The translations under genes and the position numbers were made by a program. The notes under the pieces were generated by a model. The model was not told the DNA's origin. It saw only the letters and a program-made list of their open reading frames with translations, and ran no database searches. A stretch of DNA of 64,000 bases from JALORV01 sp035498175 (GTDB lineage Bacteria > Pseudomonadota > Gammaproteobacteria > Burkholderiales > Burkholderiaceae_F), in NCBI GenBank assembly GCA_035498175.1, contig DATKAJ010000031.1:1-64000 (forward strand), in the 5' to 3' direction. Position 1 is the first letter of the stretch, and every line of letters begins with the position of its first letter. Shown here piece by piece: positions 8,919 to 17,197 of this stretch.

Positions 8919-9452
8919 ATGTCTCGAGTTGCAAGGATTCCGGTGAGCGTGGCCAAGGGCGTCGACGTCCAGGTCAGCGCAAGCCACATCACGGTGAAGG
9001 GGCCGCTCGGTACGCTGCAGCAACCTACGTCGGCGCGGGTCAAGGTGTCAGTGGCGGATGGTCAGGTGGCGTTCACCGCCGTCGATGCCTCGCGCGAAGC
9101 CAGCGCGATGAGCGGAACGCTGCGTGCGCTGGTGGCGGGGATGGTGCAGGGGGTTTCGAAGGGTTACGAGAAGAAGCTGTCGCTGGTCGGCGTCGGCTAC
9201 CGCGCGCAGGCACAAGGCGACAAGCTGAACCTGTCGCTCGGCTTCTCGCACCCGATCGTTCACCAGATGCCGGCCGGCGTGAAGTGCGAGACGCCGAGCC
9301 AGACCGAAATCGTGATCAAGGGCGCCGACAAGCAGAAGGTCGGCCAGGTCGCGGCCGAGGTGCGTGGCTACAAGCCGCCCGAGCCTTACAAGGGCAAGGG
9401 CGTGCGGTACGTCGACGAAGTCGTGGTCATCAAAGAGACCAAGAAGAAGTAG
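8919..9452 (+). CDS. rplF: 50S ribosomal protein L6
   Basis: L6 lies near the GTPase-associated centre. The 177-residue product has two related domains and the family's PEPYKGKGVRY motif close to the C-terminus. Position and length are standard. Confidence 0.97.
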   Translation: MSRVARIPVSVAKGVDVQVSASHITVKGPLGTLQQPTSARVKVSVADGQVAFTAVDASREASAMSGTLRALVAGMVQGVSKGYEKKLSLVGVGYRAQAQGDKLNLSLGFSHPIVHQMPAGVKCETPSQTEIVIKGADKQKVGQVAAEVRGYKPPEPYKGKGVRYVDEVVVIKETKKK

Positions 9453-9469
9453 GCGGTGAGAGGTCATCC

Positions 9470-9838
9470 ATGATCGAGAAAAAGGAATCCCGGCTGCGTC
9501 GCGCGCGTGCCACGCGCGTGCGCATCGCGCTGCAGAAGATCGAGCGGTTGACGATCAACCGCACCAACCTGCACATCTACGCAAGCGTGATCTCCGCCGA
9601 TGGCGGCAAGGTGCTTGCAACGGCCTCGACGGTTGAACCGGAGGTGCGCACGCAGATCACGACCGCGAAGGGCCGCGGGGGAAACGTCGGCGCGGCCCGG
9701 ATCGTCGGCACGCGCATCGCGCAGAAGGCGAAGGCGGCGGGCATCGAGAGCGTCGCGTTCGACCGCGCGGGTTACCGATTCCACGGCCGCGTCAAGGCGC
9801 TGGCCGATGCCGCGCGTGAAGCCGGCCTGAAGTTCTAA
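9470..9838 (+). CDS. rplR: 50S ribosomal protein L18
   Basis: L18 binds 5S rRNA with L5. I take the ATG at 9470 (MIEKKESRLRRARATR); a longer frame from 9284 runs inside rplF and is a shadow. The 122-residue product ends with the family's conserved FHGRVKALADAAREAGLKF. Confidence 0.95.
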   Translation: MIEKKESRLRRARATRVRIALQKIERLTINRTNLHIYASVISADGGKVLATASTVEPEVRTQITTAKGRGGNVGAARIVGTRIAQKAKAAGIESVAFDRAGYRFHGRVKALADAAREAGLKF

Positions 9839-9847
9839 GGGGCACAC

Positions 9848-10369
9848 ATGGCGAAAGTGCAACCGAAGGGTGTCGTCTCCGAGGAGCGTGACGACGGCAT
9901 CAAGGAAAAGATGATCGCGATCAACCGCGTCACGAAGGTGGTGAAGGGCGGTCGGATCCTTGGTTTTGCCGCGCTCACCGTAGTGGGTGACGGCGACGGG
10001 CGCGTCGGAATGGGCAAGGGCAAGGCGCGCGAAGTGCCGGTGGCAGTGCAGAAGGCGATGGAAAAAGCGCGGCGCGGCATGGAGCGTGTGCCGCTGAAGA
10101 ACGGCACGCTGCATCACCTGGTCGAGGGCAAGCATGGCGCCTCGAAGGTGATCCTCGCACCCGCGGCCGACGGTACCGGCGTGATTGCCGGTGGTCCGAT
10201 GCGCGCGATCTTCGACGTGATGGGCATCCGCAACATTGTCGCGAAGTCGCACGGGTCAACGAACCCGTACAACATGGTGCGCGCGACACTGAACGCGCTC
10301 GGCAAGCTGCGCACCCCGGCCGAGATCGCCGCCAAGCGCGGCAAATCGGTCGAGGAAATGCTCGGCTGA
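9848..10369 (+). CDS. rpsE: 30S ribosomal protein S5
   Basis: S5 acts in decoding accuracy and mRNA unwinding. The 173-residue product has the N-terminal double-stranded-RNA-binding fold (NRVTKVVKGGRILGF, about residues 26-40) and the conserved GIRNIVAKSHGSTNP block. It is typical for the family. Confidence 0.97.
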   Translation: MAKVQPKGVVSEERDDGIKEKMIAINRVTKVVKGGRILGFAALTVVGDGDGRVGMGKGKAREVPVAVQKAMEKARRGMERVPLKNGTLHHLVEGKHGASKVILAPAADGTGVIAGGPMRAIFDVMGIRNIVAKSHGSTNPYNMVRATLNALGKLRTPAEIAAKRGKSVEEMLG

Positions 10370-10383
10370 CGCGGGGACCGACG

Positions 10384-10563
10384 ATGAAGAAGACGCTGAA
10401 AGTCACGCTCGTCAAGAGCCCGATCTCCGCCAAGGTGGCGCATCAGGCGACTGTGCGCGGACTCGGTCTGACGAAGATGCACCAGACGCGTGAGCTCGAA
10501 GACACGCCGGCGGTGCGCGGCATGATCAACAAGGTCGCCTTCCTGGTGCGGGTCGGCGAGTAA
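10384..10563 (+). CDS. rpmD: 50S ribosomal protein L30
   Basis: L30 is a small protein of the 50S subunit. This 59-residue frame lies between rpsE and rplO, where rpmD is expected. It reads MKKTLKVTLVKSPIS and contains the family's GLGLTKMHQTRELEDTP motif. GGGGACCGACG precedes the ATG. Confidence 0.95.
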   Translation: MKKTLKVTLVKSPISAKVAHQATVRGLGLTKMHQTRELEDTPAVRGMINKVAFLVRVGE

Positions 10564-10574
10564 GCGGGGATTCC

Positions 10575-11156
10575 ATGCGCCTGAATCAACTGAAACCGGC
10601 GGCGGGCAGCAAGAGCGCGCGACATCGCGTCGGCCGTGGCATCGGCTCGGGCTGGGGCAAGACCGCCGGCCGTGGTCATAAGGGCCAGAAGTCCCGCGCG
10701 GGCGGCTTCCACAAGGTTGGCTTTGAGGGCGGCCAGATGCCGCTGTATCGCCGCCTGCCGAAGCGCGGCTTTACCTCGCTCGCACGGAAGTTCGTCGAGA
10801 CGGTGCGTCTGAGCGACCTCGAGCGGTTGGGCCTCGACGAAATCGATCTGGCCGTGCTGAAGCAGGCCGGCGTCGTGTCGGCGCTGGCGCTCGACGCGCG
10901 CGTGGTCAAGACCGGCGAACTCAAGCGCAAGGTGGCGGTCCGGGGTATCGGCGCTACGAAGGGCGCGAAGACGGCGATCGAGGCGGCCGGCGGTTCGGTA
11001 GCCGAACCAGCGGTGACGCCGGAGACTGCGAAGAAGGCAGCAGCCAAGAAGGCGGCCGCGGACAAGGCGGCCGCAATCAGGGCCGCGGTGAACAAGCCAG
11101 CCGAAAAGCCGGCCGAGAAGCCGGCCGAAAAGAAGGCTCCATCGAAAAAGCAGTGA
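10575..11156 (+). CDS. rplO: 50S ribosomal protein L15 with basic tail
   Basis: L15 is a late-assembly 50S protein. Residues 1 to about 143 match the family, including the Gly-rich N-terminus (GRGIGSGWGKTAGRGHKGQ). A tail of about 50 residues follows that is almost entirely Lys, Ala, Pro and Glu, with tandem PAEK units near the end. The total of 193 residues exceeds the usual 144-150. secY starts 34 bases later. Confidence 0.96.
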   Translation: MRLNQLKPAAGSKSARHRVGRGIGSGWGKTAGRGHKGQKSRAGGFHKVGFEGGQMPLYRRLPKRGFTSLARKFVETVRLSDLERLGLDEIDLAVLKQAGVVSALALDARVVKTGELKRKVAVRGIGATKGAKTAIEAAGGSVAEPAVTPETAKKAAAKKAAADKAAAIRAAVNKPAEKPAEKPAEKKAPSKKQ

Positions 11157-11190
11157 TCGGCCTCATCTGACGTAAACAGGGCGTTCCCGA

Positions 11191-12522
11191 GTGGCAACCA
11201 GCGCATCACCGACGATCGGCGGCACGGGCAAGTACGGCGACCTCAAACGGCGCCTGTTCTTCCTGCTGCTGGCGCTCGTCGTCTACCGGATCGGTACGCA
11301 CATCCCGGTGCCGGGGATCGATCCGGACCAGCTGCGGCAGCTGTTCAACTCGCAGCAGGGCGGGATCCTGGGGCTGTTCAACATGTTCTCGGGCGGCGCG
11401 CTGTCGCGCTTCTCGGTGTTTGCCCTGGGGATCATGCCGTACATCTCGGCGTCGATCATCATGCAGATGCTGACGTATGTGCTGCCCTCGCTCGAAGCGC
11501 TGCGCAAAGAAGGCGAATCGGGCCGCCGCAAGATCACGCAGTACACGCGCTACGGCACGCTGGGCCTGGCGGTCTTCCAGGCGATCGGCATCTCGGTCGC
11601 GCTCGAGTCGCAGCAGGGACTGGTGCTCGATCCGGGCCTGATGTTCCGCTTCATCTGCGTGGTTTCGCTGGTGACCGGAACCATTTTTCTGATGTGGCTC
11701 GGCGAACAGATCACCGAGCGCGGCCTGGGCAACGGTATATCGATCGTGATCTTCGCGGGGATCGTGGCCGGCCTGCCGAATGCGATCGGCGGGCTTTTCG
11801 AACTGGTGCGGACGGGCGGCATCAGCCCGCTCTCGGCGATCTTCATCATCGCGCTGATCATCGTCGTGACGGCATTCGTCGTGTTCGTCGAGCGCGGCCA
11901 GCGCAAGATCACAGTCAACTACGCCAAGCGCCAGGTCGGCAACAAGATCTACGGTGGGCAGAGCTCGTTCCTGCCGCTGAAGATCAACATGTCGGGCGTG
12001 ATCCCGCCGATCTTCGCCTCGTCGTTGATCCTGTTTCCGGCGACGCTGGCGAGCTGGTTCACGACCGGCGATGCAACGCGCTGGATTCGCGACCTGGCTG
12101 CCGCGCTGTCCCCGGGGCAGCCGCTGTACATGTTCCTGTACGCCGCGCTGATCGTGTTCTTCTGCTTCTTCTACACGGCGCTGGTCTTCAACAGCAAGGA
12201 GACCGCGGACAACCTGAAGAAGAGTGGCGCCTTCGTGCCAGGAATCCGGCCGGGCGAGCAGACCGCGCGGTACATCGACAAGATCCTGATGCGGCTGACG
12301 CTGGCCGGTGCGATCTACATCACCGTTGTCTGCCTGGTGCCGGAATTCCTGCACTCGCGCTTCTCGGTGCCGTTCTACTTCGGTGGCACATCGCTGCTGA
12401 TCGTGGTCGTCGTGACGATGGATTTCATGGCGCAGGTGCAGGCCTATCTGATGACGCACCAGTACGAATCGCTGCTGAAGAAGACCAATTTCAAGGGTTT
12501 CGGCGGCCAGCTGCCGCGCTGA
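11191..12522 (+). CDS. secY: Preprotein translocase subunit SecY
   Basis: SecY is the channel-forming subunit of the Sec translocon. The 443-residue product has ten predicted membrane segments and begins at a GTG (MATSASPTIGG...GDLKRRLFFLLLALVVYRIG). The conserved cytoplasmic loop ERGQRKITVNYAKRQVG lies near residue 235, and the plug region follows the first segment. It follows rplO as in the spc operon. Confidence 0.97.
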   Translation: MATSASPTIGGTGKYGDLKRRLFFLLLALVVYRIGTHIPVPGIDPDQLRQLFNSQQGGILGLFNMFSGGALSRFSVFALGIMPYISASIIMQMLTYVLPSLEALRKEGESGRRKITQYTRYGTLGLAVFQAIGISVALESQQGLVLDPGLMFRFICVVSLVTGTIFLMWLGEQITERGLGNGISIVIFAGIVAGLPNAIGGLFELVRTGGISPLSAIFIIALIIVVTAFVVFVERGQRKITVNYAKRQVGNKIYGGQSSFLPLKINMSGVIPPIFASSLILFPATLASWFTTGDATRWIRDLAAALSPGQPLYMFLYAALIVFFCFFYTALVFNSKETADNLKKSGAFVPGIRPGEQTARYIDKILMRLTLAGAIYITVVCLVPEFLHSRFSVPFYFGGTSLLIVVVVTMDFMAQVQAYLMTHQYESLLKKTNFKGFGGQLPR

Positions 12523-12535
12523 GACCGGGGACGCG

Positions 12536-12754
12536 ATGGCCAAGGACGACGCGATCCAGATGCAGGGGGAGATTCTCGAGAATCTCCCGAACGCCACGTT
12601 CCGCGTGAAGCTGGAAAACGGGCACGTGGTGCTGGGGCACATATCCGGAAAAATGCGGATGCACTACATCCGCATCCTTCCGGGCGACAAGGTCACGGTG
12701 GAGCTCACGCCCTACGACCTGTCGCGGGCCCGCATAGTGTTCCGCGCCAAGTAG
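12536..12754 (+). CDS. infA: Translation initiation factor IF-1
   Basis: IF-1 occupies the ribosomal A site during initiation. The 72-residue OB-fold protein reads MAKDDAIQMQGEILENLPNA. Location between secY and rpmJ is common in betaproteobacteria and differs from E. coli, where infA is elsewhere. Confidence 0.97.
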   Translation: MAKDDAIQMQGEILENLPNATFRVKLENGHVVLGHISGKMRMHYIRILPGDKVTVELTPYDLSRARIVFRAK

Positions 12755-12771
12755 CGCGGTTGGAGATCGAG

Positions 12772-12885
12772 ATGAAGGTGATGGCTTCCGTCAAGAAGAT
12801 GTGCCGCAAGTGCAAGATCATCCGGCGCAAGCGCGTCGTGCGCGTGATCTGCACCGACCCGCGTCACAAGCAGCGTCAGGGATAA
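12772..12885 (+). CDS. rpmJ: 50S ribosomal protein L36, zinc-binding form
   Basis: The smallest 50S protein, 37 residues (MKVMASVKKMCRKCKII...). It keeps the zinc ribbon ligands Cys11, Cys14, Cys27 and His32, so it is the C+ form. The ATG at 12772 follows GGAGATCGAG. It lies between infA and rpsM as usual. Confidence 0.95.
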   Translation: MKVMASVKKMCRKCKIIRRKRVVRVICTDPRHKQRQG

Positions 12886-12897
12886 ACGAGGACTCTC

Positions 12898-13269
12898 ATG
12901 GCCCGTATTGCAGGCATCAACATCCCGCCGCATCAGCATGCCGAGATCGGCCTGACGGCGATCTACGGCATCGGCCGCGCCAAGGCGCGCGCGATCCTCG
13001 ATTCCGCAAGAGTGCCCTACACCAAGAAGGTGAAGGAACTGAATGATGCGGAGCTCGAGCGCATCCGCGAGGAGATCGCGCGTTCGACGGTCGAAGGCGA
13101 CCTGCGCCGCGAAATCCAGCTCTCGATCAAGCGCCTGATCGACCTCGGCACCTATCGCGGCGTGCGACACCGGCGCGGACTGCCGGTGCGCGGCCAGCGC
13201 ACGCGAACTAACGCACGCACACGCAAAGGGCCACGCAAGGCGGGCGTGTCGTTGAAGAAATCGGCTTGA
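12898..13269 (+). CDS. rpsM: 30S ribosomal protein S13
   Basis: S13 contacts the P-site tRNA and forms intersubunit bridges. The 123-residue product begins MARIAGINIPPHQHAEIGLTA, with the C-terminal basic GLPVRGQRTRTNARTRKGPRK. It opens the alpha-operon block. Confidence 0.97.
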   Translation: MARIAGINIPPHQHAEIGLTAIYGIGRAKARAILDSARVPYTKKVKELNDAELERIREEIARSTVEGDLRREIQLSIKRLIDLGTYRGVRHRRGLPVRGQRTRTNARTRKGPRKAGVSLKKSA

Positions 13270-13283
13270 GGAGGACAAACTAG

Positions 13284-13697
13284 ATGGCTAAGGCTCCAAG
13301 CGCTCAGCAGGTCGCCGCGCAGCAGCGCGCCCGCAAGAAGGTCAAGAAGGTCGTCTCGGACGGCATCGCGCACGTACACGCGTCGTTCAACAACACGATC
13401 ATCACTATCACCGACCGCCAGGGCAACGCGCTGTCGTGGGCCAGTTCCGGCGGACAGGGCTTCAAGGGGTCGCGCAAGTCGACGCCGTTCGCGGCACAGG
13501 TCGCCGCCGAGAACGCAGGCCGCGCCGCGCAGGAGCATGGCATCAAAAATCTGGAAGTGCGCATCACCGGGCCGGGGCCGGGCCGCGAATCGTCGGTGCG
13601 GGCACTGAACGCGATCGGAATCCGCATCACGTCGATCCAGGACATCACGCCGGTCCCGCATAACGGCGTGCGGCCGCCGAAGCGGCGCAGGGTATAG
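13284..13697 (+). CDS. rpsK: 30S ribosomal protein S11
   Basis: S11 forms part of the 30S platform. The 137-residue product has the conserved ASFNNTIITITDRQGNALSW and C-terminal HNGVRPPKRRRV. An AGGAGGACAAACTAG leader precedes the ATG. A hairpin and an intrinsic terminator follow the stop. Confidence 0.97.
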   Translation: MAKAPSAQQVAAQQRARKKVKKVVSDGIAHVHASFNNTIITITDRQGNALSWASSGGQGFKGSRKSTPFAAQVAAENAGRAAQEHGIKNLEVRITGPGPGRESSVRALNAIGIRITSIQDITPVPHNGVRPPKRRRV

Positions 13698-13698
13698 G

Positions 13699-13728
13699 CG
13701 CGCGAAAGTCCAAACCTACTTTCGCGCG
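13699..13728 (+). promoter_or_regulatory. Hairpin after rpsK
   Basis: CGCGCGAAAGT (13699-13709) and ACTTTCGCGCG (13718-13728) form a perfect 11-bp stem with an eight-base loop, beginning two bases after the rpsK stop. There is no U-tract. It may stabilise the upstream mRNA or form part of an rpsD leader together with the next element. Confidence 0.5.
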
Positions 13729-13741
13729 GAATAGTTTGAAG

Positions 13742-13771
13742 ATTTCGCTGGCAGAGCCAGTCGAAATTTTT
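13742..13771 (+). terminator. Intrinsic terminator or attenuator before rpsD
   Basis: ATTTCG plus CTGGC (13742-13752), loop AGA, then GCCAG (13756-13760), one bulged T, and CGAAAT (13762-13767) form an 11-bp stem followed by TTTT. This is a textbook rho-independent shape, placed between rpsK and rpsD. A third hairpin (GTTCCGG 13801-13807, CCGGAAC 13815-13821) lies before the rpsD start. I see no obvious promoter between the terminator and rpsD, which favours conditional attenuation. Confidence 0.6.
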
Positions 13772-13858
13772 CATCACAAGGGCGGAAAGAACCGCTACGC
13801 GTTCCGGTACTCGGCCGGAACTTAATGCGGCAGGGCCGCAGGATGAAAGGGATTACAA

Positions 13859-14482
13859 GTGGCACGCTATACAGGACCGAAACTCAAGCTCTCGCGCCGC
13901 GAGGGCACCGATCTCTTTCTGAAAAGCTCGCGGCGCGCCTTCGACTCGAAGGCGAAGGCGGATTCGAAGCCGGGTCAGCATGGTCGCACCTCGGGTGCGC
14001 GCCAGTCCGATTACGGCACGCAGCTGCGCGAGAAGCAGAAGGTCAAGCGCATGTACGGTGTGCTGGAACGCCAGTTCCGCCGCTACTACCAGGAAGCGTC
14101 GCGCCGCCGGGGCAACACCGGCGAGCACCTGATCATGCTGCTCGAGTCGCGGCTGGATAATGTCGTCTACCGGATGGGATTCGGCGCGACGCGCGCCGAA
14201 GCACGCCAGCTGGTCTCACACCGTGCGATCACGCTGAACGGTGAGACCGCAGGGATTCCGTCGATGCTGGTCAAGCCGGGCGACATCATCGTCGTGCGCG
14301 AGAAGGCGAAGAAGCAGGGCCGGATCCAGGAGGCACTGACGCTCGCCGAGCAGACCGGCTTCCCGTCGTGGGTCGATGTTGACGCCAAGAAAATGGAAGG
14401 CAAGTTCAAGCAGCTGCCGGACCGCGGCGAAGTGGCGCAGGACGTCAACGAGTCGCTGGTCGTCGAGCTCTACTCGCGCTGA
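13859..14482 (+). CDS. rpsD: 30S ribosomal protein S4
   Basis: S4 nucleates 30S assembly and represses the alpha operon in E. coli. The 207-residue product starts with GTG (MARYTGPKLKLSRREGTDLF) and has the S4 RNA-binding domain around residues 95-155. AAAGGGA lies about ten bases upstream. The 161-base leader holds three hairpins including a terminator, so expression relative to rpsMK may be set there. Confidence 0.97.
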   Translation: MARYTGPKLKLSRREGTDLFLKSSRRAFDSKAKADSKPGQHGRTSGARQSDYGTQLREKQKVKRMYGVLERQFRRYYQEASRRRGNTGEHLIMLLESRLDNVVYRMGFGATRAEARQLVSHRAITLNGETAGIPSMLVKPGDIIVVREKAKKQGRIQEALTLAEQTGFPSWVDVDAKKMEGKFKQLPDRGEVAQDVNESLVVELYSR

Positions 14483-14525
14483 CGCGCGCGGGATGGACCG
14501 TCGGCCCAGCATTGCTGGTCCGGCA

Positions 14526-14552
14526 CGAAAGTTGGATGGGCAACTTCTTTCG
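14526..14552 (+). promoter_or_regulatory. Hairpin between rpsD and rpoA
   Basis: CGAAAGTTG (14526-14534) pairs with CAA (14541-14543) and CTTTCG (14547-14552) around a three-base bulge. AAGTTG/CAACTT is a mutually exclusive alternative over the same bases. It lies in the 135-base gap before rpoA. Its role is unknown. Confidence 0.35.
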
Positions 14553-14617
14553 TCATTTATCAGCCCTAACCATCAGCCTTATCGGCGTAACGAGCCGAGG
14601 GTATTGAAGGGAACACC

Positions 14618-15601
14618 ATGGCAGGCACTTCACTGCTTAAGCCGCGCGCAATCGAGGTCGAGGCCATCGGCCCGAACGCGGCGATCGTCACGATGGAACC
14701 GTTCGAGCGCGGCTACGGCCATACGCTCGGCAACGCGCTGCGGCGCATTCTGCTGTCGTCGATGGTCGGCTATGCGCCGACCGAGGCCCAGATCGCCGGC
14801 GTCGTGCACGAGTATTCGACGGTCGACGGCGTGCGCGAGGACGTGGTCGACATCCTGCTGAACATGAAGGGCGTCGTGTTCAAGCTGCACAACCGCGACG
14901 AAGTCACCCTGACGCTGCGCAAGGAAGGCGAAGGGCTCGTGACCGCGTCCGACATCGAGCTTCCGCACGACGTCGAGATCGTCAACCCGGATCACGTGAT
15001 CGCACACCTGTCCGGCGGTGGCCGGCTCGAGCTGCAGATCAAGGTCGAGAAGGGCCGCGGCTACGTCCCGGGTAACGTGCGCGCCTTCCGCGAGGATCAT
15101 TCGAAGGCGATCGGCCGCATCGTGATGGACGCGTCGTTCTCCCCGGTCAAGCGCGTCTCGTACGCGGTCGAAGCAGCCCGCGTCGAGCAGCGTACGGACC
15201 TCGACAAGCTGGTGATGACGATCGAGACCAACGGCGCGATGACGCCGGAAGAAGCCGTGCGCCAGTCCGCGCGGATCCTGATGGATCAGCTGCAGGTCTT
15301 CGGTGCCCTGGAGGGCATGGCCGAGTCGACCGCGCAGGCCTCGTCGCGCTCACCGCAGGTCGATCCGATCCTGCTGCGTCCGGTCGACGATCTGGAGCTG
15401 ACGGTCCGATCGGCCAACTGCCTGAAGGCCGAGAACATCTACTACATCGGCGACCTGATCCAGCGCACGGAGAACGAGCTGCTGAAGACGCCGAACCTGG
15501 GCCGCAAATCGCTGAACGAGATCAAGGAAGTGCTGGCCGCACGCGGCCTCACGCTCGGCATGAAGCTGGAGAACTGGCCGCCCGCGGGCCTCGACAAGTA
15601 A
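14618..15601 (+). CDS. rpoA: RNA polymerase subunit alpha
   Basis: The alpha subunit nucleates RNA polymerase assembly and contacts UP elements and activators. The 327-residue product has the N-terminal dimerisation domain (residues 1 to about 230) and the C-terminal domain (about 245-327) with NLGRKSLNEIKEVL. GAAGGGAACACC precedes the ATG. Gene order rpsD-rpoA-rplQ is standard. Confidence 0.98.
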   Translation: MAGTSLLKPRAIEVEAIGPNAAIVTMEPFERGYGHTLGNALRRILLSSMVGYAPTEAQIAGVVHEYSTVDGVREDVVDILLNMKGVVFKLHNRDEVTLTLRKEGEGLVTASDIELPHDVEIVNPDHVIAHLSGGGRLELQIKVEKGRGYVPGNVRAFREDHSKAIGRIVMDASFSPVKRVSYAVEAARVEQRTDLDKLVMTIETNGAMTPEEAVRQSARILMDQLQVFGALEGMAESTAQASSRSPQVDPILLRPVDDLELTVRSANCLKAENIYYIGDLIQRTENELLKTPNLGRKSLNEIKEVLAARGLTLGMKLENWPPAGLDK

Positions 15602-15776
15602 TGTGGGATCGAGCGCGGCCAGTTCCGTCACGGACTGGTCAAAGCGAATAGCGAGGAGAGACAGGAGCGGGGCCCACCCTGTCCCAAGGAAGACCACCGA
15701 CCCGCCCGCGAGGGATCGAAGAGTCGGATCCACAACCGCCCGCCCTGCGGGCTGTTAGAGACTGAAAGGAACAACG

Positions 15777-16172
15777 ATGCGACACGGACACGGACTGCGG
15801 AAACTGAACCGCACCAGCAGCCATCGGCTGGCCATGCTGCGCAACATGACGAACTCGCTGCTGCGCCACGAGGCGATAAAGACCACGCTGCCGAAGGCCA
15901 AAGAACTGCGGCGCGTCGTCGAACCGCTGATCACGCTCGGCCGCGAGCCCACGTTGGCGAACAAGCGGCTGGCGTTCAGCCGCCTGCGCGATCGAGAAAT
16001 GGTGGTGAAACTCTTCAGCGAGATCGGGCCGCGCTACAAGGCGCGCAACGGCGGCTACACGCGCATTCTCAAGATGGGATTCCGCGTTGGCGACAACGCA
16101 CCGATGGCATTCATGGAACTCGTCGACCGGCCGCAGCCGGTGGCGCAGGAAGAGACGCAGGAAGCGAGCTGA
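15777..16172 (+). CDS. rplQ: 50S ribosomal protein L17
   Basis: L17 is a 50S protein near the tunnel exit. The 131-residue product begins MRHGHGLRKLNRTSSHRLAM. The 175-base gap before it contains small hairpins, for example GCCCGC/GCGGGC at 15738-15752, and AAAGGAAC precedes the ATG. The gene ends the ribosomal supercluster. Confidence 0.97.
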   Translation: MRHGHGLRKLNRTSSHRLAMLRNMTNSLLRHEAIKTTLPKAKELRRVVEPLITLGREPTLANKRLAFSRLRDREMVVKLFSEIGPRYKARNGGYTRILKMGFRVGDNAPMAFMELVDRPQPVAQEETQEAS

Positions 16173-16209
16173 TCCGCACGCGCCAGCGATCGCTCGGATA
16201 GACTGCAAG

Positions 16210-16233
16210 GGCCTGCCTGACGGCAGGCCTTTT
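16210..16233 (+). terminator. Intrinsic terminator of the ribosomal cluster
   Basis: GGCCTGCC (16210-16217) and GGCAGGCC (16222-16229) form a perfect 8-bp stem with a TGAC loop, followed by TTTTGCTTTT. It lies 38 bases after rplQ and only 14 bases before the next start codon. Confidence 0.85.
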
Positions 16234-16246
16234 GCTTTTCTGTGCC

Positions 16247-17197
16247 ATGGACACGGTCACTGCACCGCTCACGATCGCCGACGAAGTCCTCGGCGTACGG
16301 GACTTGCGCAAGCTCTATGGCGACACGCTGGTGGTGGACGGCATCTCGTTCTCGATCCGCCGCGGCGAGTGCTACGCGCTGCTCGGACCCAACGGGGCGG
16401 GCAAGACAACGACGCTGCGCTGCTGCCTCGGACTGACCCGGCCCGATGGCGGGACGATCCACCTCGTCGGTGAGCCCGTGCCGCGCGAGGCTCGCCGGGC
16501 GCGCATTCGCGTCGGGGTCGTGCCGCAGGCCGACAACCTCGATCCGGATTTCACCGTGAGCGAGAACCTTGTGGTCTACGGCCGCTACTACGGACTTCCG
16601 GATCGCGAGGTCAAGCGGCGTCTGCCCACACTGCTGGAATTCGCGAGCCTCGGCCACAAGAAAGACGCGCGCATCGGCGAACTGTCCGGCGGAATGAAAC
16701 GACGGCTGACACTGGCGCGCGCGCTGGTCAACGATCCCGACCTGATCTTCATGGACGAGCCGACGACCGGACTCGATCCCCAGGCGCGGCACCTGATCTG
16801 GGAGCGGCTCAAGGCGTTGCTCGCGCGCGGCAAGACGATCCTGCTGACGACGCACTTCATGGACGAAGCGGAGCGGCTTGCCGACCGCCTGGCCGTGATC
16901 GACCACGGGCGCATGATCGCCGAGGGCGAACCGCGCGAACTGATCCGCGAGCACATCGAACCGCAGGTGATCGAGATCTACGGCGATGGCGCGCGATCCT
17001 GGGCCGAATCGGTCGCGCGGCCGCTGGTCCCGCGCATGGAGATGACCGGCGAGACGGTCTTCTGCTACGCGCGTGATCCGGCGGCCCTGCTCGACGCGCT
17101 CGAAGCGGGACCGGGCCTGCGTTACCTGCATCGGCCGGCCGATCTCGAAGACCTGTTCCTGAAGCTGACGGGGCGCGAAATGCGCGACGAGTCATGA
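16247..17197 (+). CDS. ABC exporter ATP-binding protein, NodI-like
   Basis: This is the ATPase of an ABC-2 type exporter. The 316-residue product has Walker A GPNGAGKTT (about residues 45-53), signature LSGGMKRR and Walker B LIFMDEPTTGLDPQ, then a roughly 90-residue C-terminal domain as in NodI and DRA-type ATPases. The ATG at 16247 is chosen because the upstream in-frame TTG lies inside the terminator. No clear ribosome binding site precedes it. The permease start overlaps its stop. Relatives of rhizobial NodIJ are widespread in betaproteobacteria without nodulation; the substrate here is unknown. Confidence 0.88.
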   Translation: MDTVTAPLTIADEVLGVRDLRKLYGDTLVVDGISFSIRRGECYALLGPNGAGKTTTLRCCLGLTRPDGGTIHLVGEPVPREARRARIRVGVVPQADNLDPDFTVSENLVVYGRYYGLPDREVKRRLPTLLEFASLGHKKDARIGELSGGMKRRLTLARALVNDPDLIFMDEPTTGLDPQARHLIWERLKALLARGKTILLTTHFMDEAERLADRLAVIDHGRMIAEGEPRELIREHIEPQVIEIYGDGARSWAESVARPLVPRMEMTGETVFCYARDPAALLDALEAGPGLRYLHRPADLEDLFLKLTGREMRDES

